Assembly (NCBI GenBank): GCA_029204225.1
Contig: CM055105.1
Coordinates: 18,207,226-18,271,225, forward strand
Length of the DNA stretch: 64,000 bases
Direction: 5' to 3'
Origin: Diphasiastrum complanatum
Lineage: Eukaryota; Streptophyta; Lycopodiopsida; Lycopodiales; Lycopodiaceae
Below, piece after piece: positions 58,713 through 64,000 of the stretch. Positions within the stretch are counted from its first letter, which is position 1. Each line of letters starts with the position of its first letter. The translations under genes were made by a program, and so were the position numbers. The notes under the pieces were generated by a model. It saw only the letters and a list, made by a program, of their open reading frames with translations, had not been told where the DNA came from and ran no database searches.

Positions 58713-59500
58713 CTATTCGTGATCAATCTCAAAGGATTCGCGAAATTTATCTTGTTTGAAATTTGAAAGATTCGCGAAATAGTTTCTTGTAGAAGCTCGT
58801 GGTTTCTTGTTGAAGCTCAAAAGATTCGCAAACAGAATCTTGTCGTGAAATATTTTATTTCTTGTTCAAAGCTCACCTGTCGCAAATAATTCGCGAAATA
58901 TTCTGGATTGTTTTTCCGACCTCAAAATTGTCATCTGTCACGAACAATTCGTGAAACACGAAAATGTCACGAAGAGACAAGTGTTGTGAACAATTCGCAA
59001 AACACAAAGTTGTGACGAAGAGACATATTGTCGCGAAATATTCGCAAACAAAAATTATTCGACCCTGGAAACAAAGCTTTGTTTGAATATCAACCGTTGT
59101 AAACGGTTAGATCTACAGTTACAAAATTAAAAGGCCAAAAGACCTGTCCTGTAGCAATATAAATACATGTGCACTACTCGTTGTAACAACACTCAAAGAC
59201 TCACACTGAAGAGACTCTCAGACTCATTCAATCAGAGACACAACAGCGAGATAAGACAACAAGAGATGTATACTGATTTAGATTCAGAATTATAAATTTA
59301 TTTTTGATCAATAGTTTCTGTTTCTCTAAAATTGTCTTAAGTTGTCTCTTAATTTTGCATATTATTTTCGCACGCTAATTCAGTCCAAGTAAATACTGTT
59401 CATTAGTACATAGATAAAAAACAAACCTAATTGAAGACATTGATATTAGTTTGATTTGTTCAAACTTTCGTGCTCTCTGTGGAAGAATTATTACAATTTT
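58713..59500 (+). mobile_element. LTR-like sequence with TTCGCGAA cluster and TATA box
   Basis: Perfect TTCGCGAA sites at 58737, 58771 and 58890 plus degenerate ones (TTCGCAAA, TTCGTGAA) lie in the first 350 bp, followed by TATAAATA at 59158-59165. The order of upstream repeats then TATA fits a U3 promoter. No second copy to confirm it. Confidence 0.5.
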
Positions 59501-59929
59501 TTCTACAAGAAAATGATCAACTATTTATACTAGTTAGGAATTATATTTGGGCTTATCCAAATGACAATTTCATGTAGCCATTTAGCCCGGTCACAATTGG
59601 CACTTAGCCATATTGAGTTGTAGATCACAAAGTGGCACTTAGCCACATTGCATTGTCACTTATTTAGTTAAGTTACATGGTAGTTACTTGCTAACAATGA
59701 TTAGAGCAAATAGTTAGCTTCAAAATAAGTGGTAACATATTCTGTTAGCTCTTGACAAATATTTGTCGAACCCCTTCAATAGTAGCTCTATAGTTGTCGT
59801 TTTTGTTGTTGATTTATTATCGAACCCAACTGTTAACCTTTCTCGTGCATTTTTGTAGATTGTGTGATAATGCGAGTAAAACTACAACAACTGGAAAAAT
59901 GATTGGGCCAAGAAGAGTACAAACTCCAT
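59501..59929. other. No gene recognised
   Basis: AT-rich; GGCACTTAGCCA repeats twice near 59600-59650. TTGTAGATTGTGTGATAATGCGAGTAAAAC near 59850 is a copy of a motif shared with 61960. Confidence 0.45.
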
Positions 59930-61010
59930 CAGATCATACTTCAAGTGCAAGCCAAAACTCAAATTTGTACATTCCCAAATCTATAGCCTGCCAAGTGAGT
60001 TTGGAACTTATATATTCCCCAACTATACTTTCATGAGATTCATTGGAGATCTAGGTTCGCCAAGTTGCAGGCTGAATTTTCCACTTATGATGAGTTAACT
60101 TAAGTTGTGCAAACCTAAACTCCAACAGAATCAGCTTGAAAGTTGTATATTTTCAAAAAACACATTTTTGGTCTACAGGCTTGAATTTTCAAGATCTAGG
60201 TTTGCCACTTTGAGATTTGAAAGATTTGATATGGATCTTTAATTCTCCAAGAGGGAGAATCTAGAATTCCAAGGGATTTTCAACACCTTAAATTTTCAAA
60301 ATCATCCCAAGTTCCCAATTTTGGCCATCTGAGTTTGCCATTAGGAATTTGAACTCATCTACCCAACCTACATCATTGTTCAAATTGGTGAATCTAAATT
60401 CCCAACTCATCAGCTACCATTAGACTTTTTATTTCCTCAAGTTACATTCCCAAATTTGAATTTCCCAATTGTAGGAGCATTCTCAGCTAGCAGATCCCAA
60501 GGAATTTAGCAAGAAACGATCAGGTCATCACTCTCATTCCCCCTATCTTGATTCCCAATTTGTACTTGTGTTTCATTCCCATCTTGATTCTCCAACTTTG
60601 TTTTCCCACTTTGACAAACAAAATCTGCATTTCCCAATCTGTCAGTTCTCATTCCCAAAATCAGTTGCACATTCCCAAATCTTGCCTTTTCATTCATCTG
60701 TTTACTTTGTTTTTTGCATTTTCCAAGTCCAGATTGACAAATCTTATACATTCCCCAACTCATATCCTTCCATACTCCCATCACCCATATTCCCCAATTT
60801 CATATTTTTCGATCTAGACTTGATCTGCATTTCCCAGCCTTCTATCACTGCATCTTTTGATTTTCAAATCCCCGGGTTTTTTTTTTCAACTCCTTGATTG
60901 AGCCCACATTCCACTTATATTCTCGAGCTCCACCTATCATTCCCAATTCTTTCAAGATTCACTTGTTCACATTATTCCCACTTCCATATTCCCAAGTTAC
61001 TTGAACAACC
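59930..61010. repeat. Cluster of about 20 degenerate (C)ATTCCCAA words
   Basis: ATTCCCAA, ATTCCCCAA and TTTCCCAA recur at irregular 20-80 bp spacing, usually followed by A/T-rich 10-15 bp. The cluster creates a minus-strand frame with repeated GN(Q/V) residues that is probably not a gene. Confidence 0.6.
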
Positions 61011-61049
61011 TATGTGATAATTCTTGTCCATACGAAGGTCCTGCAAAAG

Positions 61050-61180
61050 TCCAACCTCTAGATCTAGCTGATCCTGGAGAAGACGAGAAACTAGTTTATG
61101 TAGGTAAACAACTTATGAGTAAAGAACTATCTGATCTAAGAGAAATAAATCAAAGAAGCATTCATTCACGCTGACATAAT
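61050..61180 (+). pseudogene. Gypsy protease-RT linker fragment (doubtful)
   Basis: The short reading ADPGEDEKLVYVGKQLMSKE resembles the linker between protease and RT of Tat-type gypsy elements (acidic, then a V-x-(V/I)-G-x-x-L pattern). Only about 40 residues. Confidence 0.3.
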
Positions 61181-61386
61181 TTTGAACGCAATAAGGAAAT
61201 AGATTGGTTCCGAAACTAGCAAGTAAAAGTCAATAGAAATAGCGAGCACAAGTCAATTGTGGTGATAATCATGTACTCGAAACTAACTCTGGTCCTATGG
61301 TAGCTTCAATGATTTGAAGATCATTTGATAGCTTATTCGGACTCTCCATCTGAATCTAATCGATGTAAGAACATCTATTGTATCTG

Positions 61387-61490
61387 CTTGATTGATTCCA
61401 ATCTGCTGTTGCGATTCTAAGTTAAACATATGTATATATAGATACATATGTCCAACTTAGAATTGCAACATCAGATTGGAATCAATCAAG
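61387..61490. repeat. 104-bp near-perfect palindrome
   Basis: The two 52-nt arms (61387-61438, 61439-61490) pair with five mismatches and no spacer. Both outer ends read CTTGATTGATTCCAATCTG inward. Confidence 0.9.

Positions 61491-61491
<1 letters not shown>

Positions 61492-61553
<62 letters not shown>
61492..61553. repeat. (CA)31 microsatellite
   Basis: Uninterrupted CA run directly after the palindrome. Confidence 0.98.
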
Positions 61554-61558
<5 letters not shown>

Positions 61559-62052
61559 TATAAACACGTTGAACTATGTTGTCTCATATGGATTTTGGCA
61601 GCGATCATGTCGCTATCCAGGTAGGGTAGGCGGCATTCGTGGCTGTCGCTATCTGTACAAGTGGTGATCATGGCTGTTGTCATTGTCAAAAAGTTGTACA
61701 GTGCTAAAACTACCTTGCATAGGTGACTAGCTTTATTTAGAGTGGTACCACGCTAGTTAGATAGTTGACAATTGTCGATTCGAGTTGGAGTTGAATCAGT
61801 TGGAGTTGAGGGTAACAAAGGTTCAAATGTTCAATTTGAGCCTTCGAGCATCTATCGATAGTCAATAGTCGACACTCGATACTCCTTCGATAGTTTGACT
61901 TCCTTTAATAGTTTGCCTATCGTGTAGGTATCTGTCTGTGATTCTCGTGTATTTCTATAGACTGTGTGACAATGCGAGTAAATATGTAGCAACATGAATG
62001 AATCTAGGTTAACTTATGGAATTTAGAGAGAGAAGGAATAAATCCAACAGTG
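61554..62052. other. No gene; TCGA-rich LTR-like part
   Basis: GTCGA, TCGATA and GAGTTG words from 61.77 to 61.92 kb precede GTGTATTTCTATAGACTGTG, the same arrangement as at 53.05-53.33 kb. Probably a U3 remnant. Confidence 0.4.
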
Positions 62053-62460
62053 GGGATACCTCTGGATCCAAATATATCATTTACCATAGAGATGTGTCCT
62101 AGTAAATGAACAAGAGAGGGAGTCCATGAAGAAGAATCCATACAGAGGATTGATTGGAAGCTTGATGTATGCTATGGTGTGTACAAGGCCAGACATAGTA
62201 GTGGCAATCACCGAACTCAGTCAATTCCTAGTGAATCCTAGAGATGAACATTGGGAAGCAGCAAAAAGGGTAGTCAAGTAAGGCCAGACATAGTAGTGGC
62301 AGTCACCAAACTCAATCAATTTCTGGTGAATCCTAGAGATGAACATTGGGAAGCATCAAAATGAGTAGTCAAGTATTTGAAAGGTACTGAAGGACTTGGA
62401 CTTGAATACAATGCCACCAATGAGCCAATACCTCAAAGATGGTTCTTTACAATGATAATT
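62053..62460 (+). pseudogene. Copia RT/RNase H fragment with 95-bp tandem duplication
   Basis: Reads GIPLDPNISFTIEMCPSK, frame change, KKNPYRGLIGSLMYAMVCTR and LSQFLVNPRDEHWEAAKRVVK, then VKYLKGTEGLGLEYN: the RT-RNase H junction of copia. It contains its own version of the segment seen at 58.65 kb, so it is a separate copy. A 95-bp unit from 62185 is repeated at 62280 with about ten changes; 95 is not a multiple of three, so it breaks the frame. Confidence 0.8.
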
Positions 62461-63829
62461 ACGGCTAGAGCAAACATATAGGCATCGAGTATCACTTTGT
62501 CATAGATTTAGTCCAACAAGAGAGACTTAATCTAAAATTTTGTTCAACCACGTTTATGCTTGCTGATATTATGACTATAGCATTAGTTAAACATAGATTT
62601 TCATATTTGAGAGGAATGATAGGTTTAGGAGAGATTAAGGATAGTGTGAATAAATAGTAATGGAGACTGTGAAGTGAGAGAGGGTTTGTTGATCCATGGT
62701 TGCATTTCACACCATGCCATGCCACCACATTCACGGCATGCAAATGGCCACTTCTTGGCATGCAATTTTTGTAGGGCGTTATCGCCTGTTTCTTGATGCA
62801 CAGTTTAATAGAATATATATGAAATCAAATGTGTGGTTCGCAAATCAAATGTGCTTTTTGTGATATCATTGTTCTTGCTTCCTCGGTACGATTGATGTCT
62901 TGTTCATGAATGATTGATGTTGATAATCATTAATGCTTTAATGTTGGATGCCATTTGTTAACAATTCATAGATCTTGTTCAACAAGTAGGATTCGCAAAT
63001 GGGTGCCATATGGAGCATTTCTTGTGCCAAGATGGTGAGGATTTGAATCCTTATTTTGAAACATCGTTGGAACTTGGAGCTCATGACCTCCTTCTTGTTG
63101 GCTTTGTGTTTGCGTGCGGGTGAAGAAGCCAATGTGAATTATTATGCAGTTGGTGAATTTTTGACCTTTTTCTGATATTCAGTACTAGTACCACTACTAA
63201 AGTATGTAGATTTTCACTTTTACGTTGGTGACGACAATTCTGAAGTGGGATGATGAACGTACAGGCATCTTGTGATGATGTGATTTGCTGGGATGCAGGG
63301 ACGTCTTCGTTGGTATCAGGGAGGTGGATGCCGGAGAGGAGGGCAGAGGAGGGAGGTGGATGATTGAGAGGAGGGAGGTGGATGATTGCACCTCTCCAGC
63401 ACGCACCACCTGACCACTGTTCAATTAACGTGGCCCACTACAGAGACAGATAGTCTATTTTTCAAATCAGTGATTTGTTTTTGGTTCCTACTTGTTCTGA
63501 AGACGGGGTCTTATACAAACCTGCAAGCTGCTGACCGTAGTTAACGATGAGACTACACCCAAAAATTATCGACCCAAAGGCTGCTGGAGCTTTGGGACCC
63601 TGTGATTAGGATTCAGTGAGGAGATTTCTGATTGAATTTTCTTGGATATAGGGCTATTTCTAAGATGGGTTCATGGCGATATTGCATTTGATACTTTTCC
63701 AAAGAAAAGCCAAAATTCCCACAAACTTCTTAGTACCGTGGTTCCCTCAGTGCGCTGAATTTCATTGATAATCCGGAAAATATTGCTTCGGATATGAAGC
63801 TCCTCAAACTTGGCCAGTCAGGGAATTGA
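62461..63829. other. No gene recognised
   Basis: AT-rich, short chance frames. A GAGGAGGGAGGTGGATGATTG unit is repeated at about 63345-63390. From 63.48 kb the composition becomes more balanced. Confidence 0.4.
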
Positions 63830-64000
63830 TGCAAGCATTCAAATAGTGTTATTCAGCAGCTGTTCAATTCCTATGGGAGTAAAATTATAGATCAAAATTT
63901 CCAATCTGAAGCAATGGCTGAGAACGAGCTAATGGCTGCTGAAGGAGTGATCGGAGTGATCGACATCACCAAAAAGAGGAAGCTACGCTCAGTAACTTAC
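63830..64000 (+). CDS. Open frame running off right edge, unrecognised
   Basis: 57 codons without a stop to the last base: HSNSVIQQLFNSYGSK, then an internal ATG (63914) giving MAENELMAAEGVIGVIDITK and a basic KKRKLR stretch. An acceptor-like TTATTCAGCAG near 63860 could start an exon. The length alone is not significant, but composition and the basic motif are gene-like. Function unknown. Confidence 0.3.

Noticed and set aside
60506-60897. Minus- and plus-strand frames in the TTCCCAA region
   Set aside because: Their residue repeats come from the DNA word; no conserved motif.

Overview
The window looks like repeat-dense nuclear DNA of a land plant. The evidence is: families typical of plant genomes (Ty1/copia elements primed by initiator tRNA-Met, Ty3/gypsy elements including a chromodomain remnant, LINEs), GT-AG introns in three gene-like loci, long (CT)n/(GA)n and (CA)n microsatellites, AT-rich intergenic sequence and no operon structure. 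Very long CT/GA tracts beside genes and inside repeats would suit a large-genome seed-free plant such as a fern, but the sequence alone does not fix the species.

Layout. 1-1250 (-) is the broken end of an unrecognised coding unit, followed by a repeat also found at 47.4-47.7 kb. 4.0-5.1 kb (-) holds decayed gypsy fragments; 5.2-5.9 kb holds a tandem tRNA-like pair, a perfect 21-bp hairpin and a 78-bp duplication. 8.05-11.6 kb (+) is a LINE with an intact ORF1 and a broken ORF2. 11.6-15.1 kb is a mostly non-coding LTR element with a chromodomain remnant. 15.1-16.4 kb is a second, older LINE. 17.5-18.3 kb (+) carries a small spliced gene resembling the zinc-finger N-terminus of plant ISG20-like RNA exonucleases, with one in-frame TGA. 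22-25 kb holds a gypsy relic and the LTR of an old copia element (copia B, +).

The best-preserved unit is copia A (27296-33453, -). It has 682-bp LTRs that differ at two positions, a 5-bp AATAT target duplication, PBS, PPT and one intact 1322-residue Gag-Pol frame. It sits inside the old, broken copia B, whose reading resumes at 33454. 35-38.6 kb holds gypsy gag and copia leader/gag fragments. 38.6-40.2 kb (-) holds a decayed spliced gene next to short repeats that look like the subterminal repeats of a DNA transposon. 40.3-41.5 kb is a copia relic. 42.0-44.3 kb (-) is a six-exon unit whose splice phases all agree, broken by two nonsense codons.

From 44.5 kb to the right edge are a MITE-like inverted repeat, copia and gypsy fragments, a head-to-head pair of one LTR family (48.9-52.6 kb), a gypsy integrase with an extra downstream reading frame (53.4-55.7 kb), copia fragments split by LTR-like insertions (56.4-62.5 kb), a 104-bp near-perfect palindrome at 61.4 kb, and a short open frame running off the edge at 64 kb.

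Copia A is the only complete autonomous element. The three spliced loci (17.5, 39.1 and 42.0 kb) are the only non-retroelement genes seen, and all three are damaged. I see no rRNA gene, no CRISPR array and no prokaryote-type operon.
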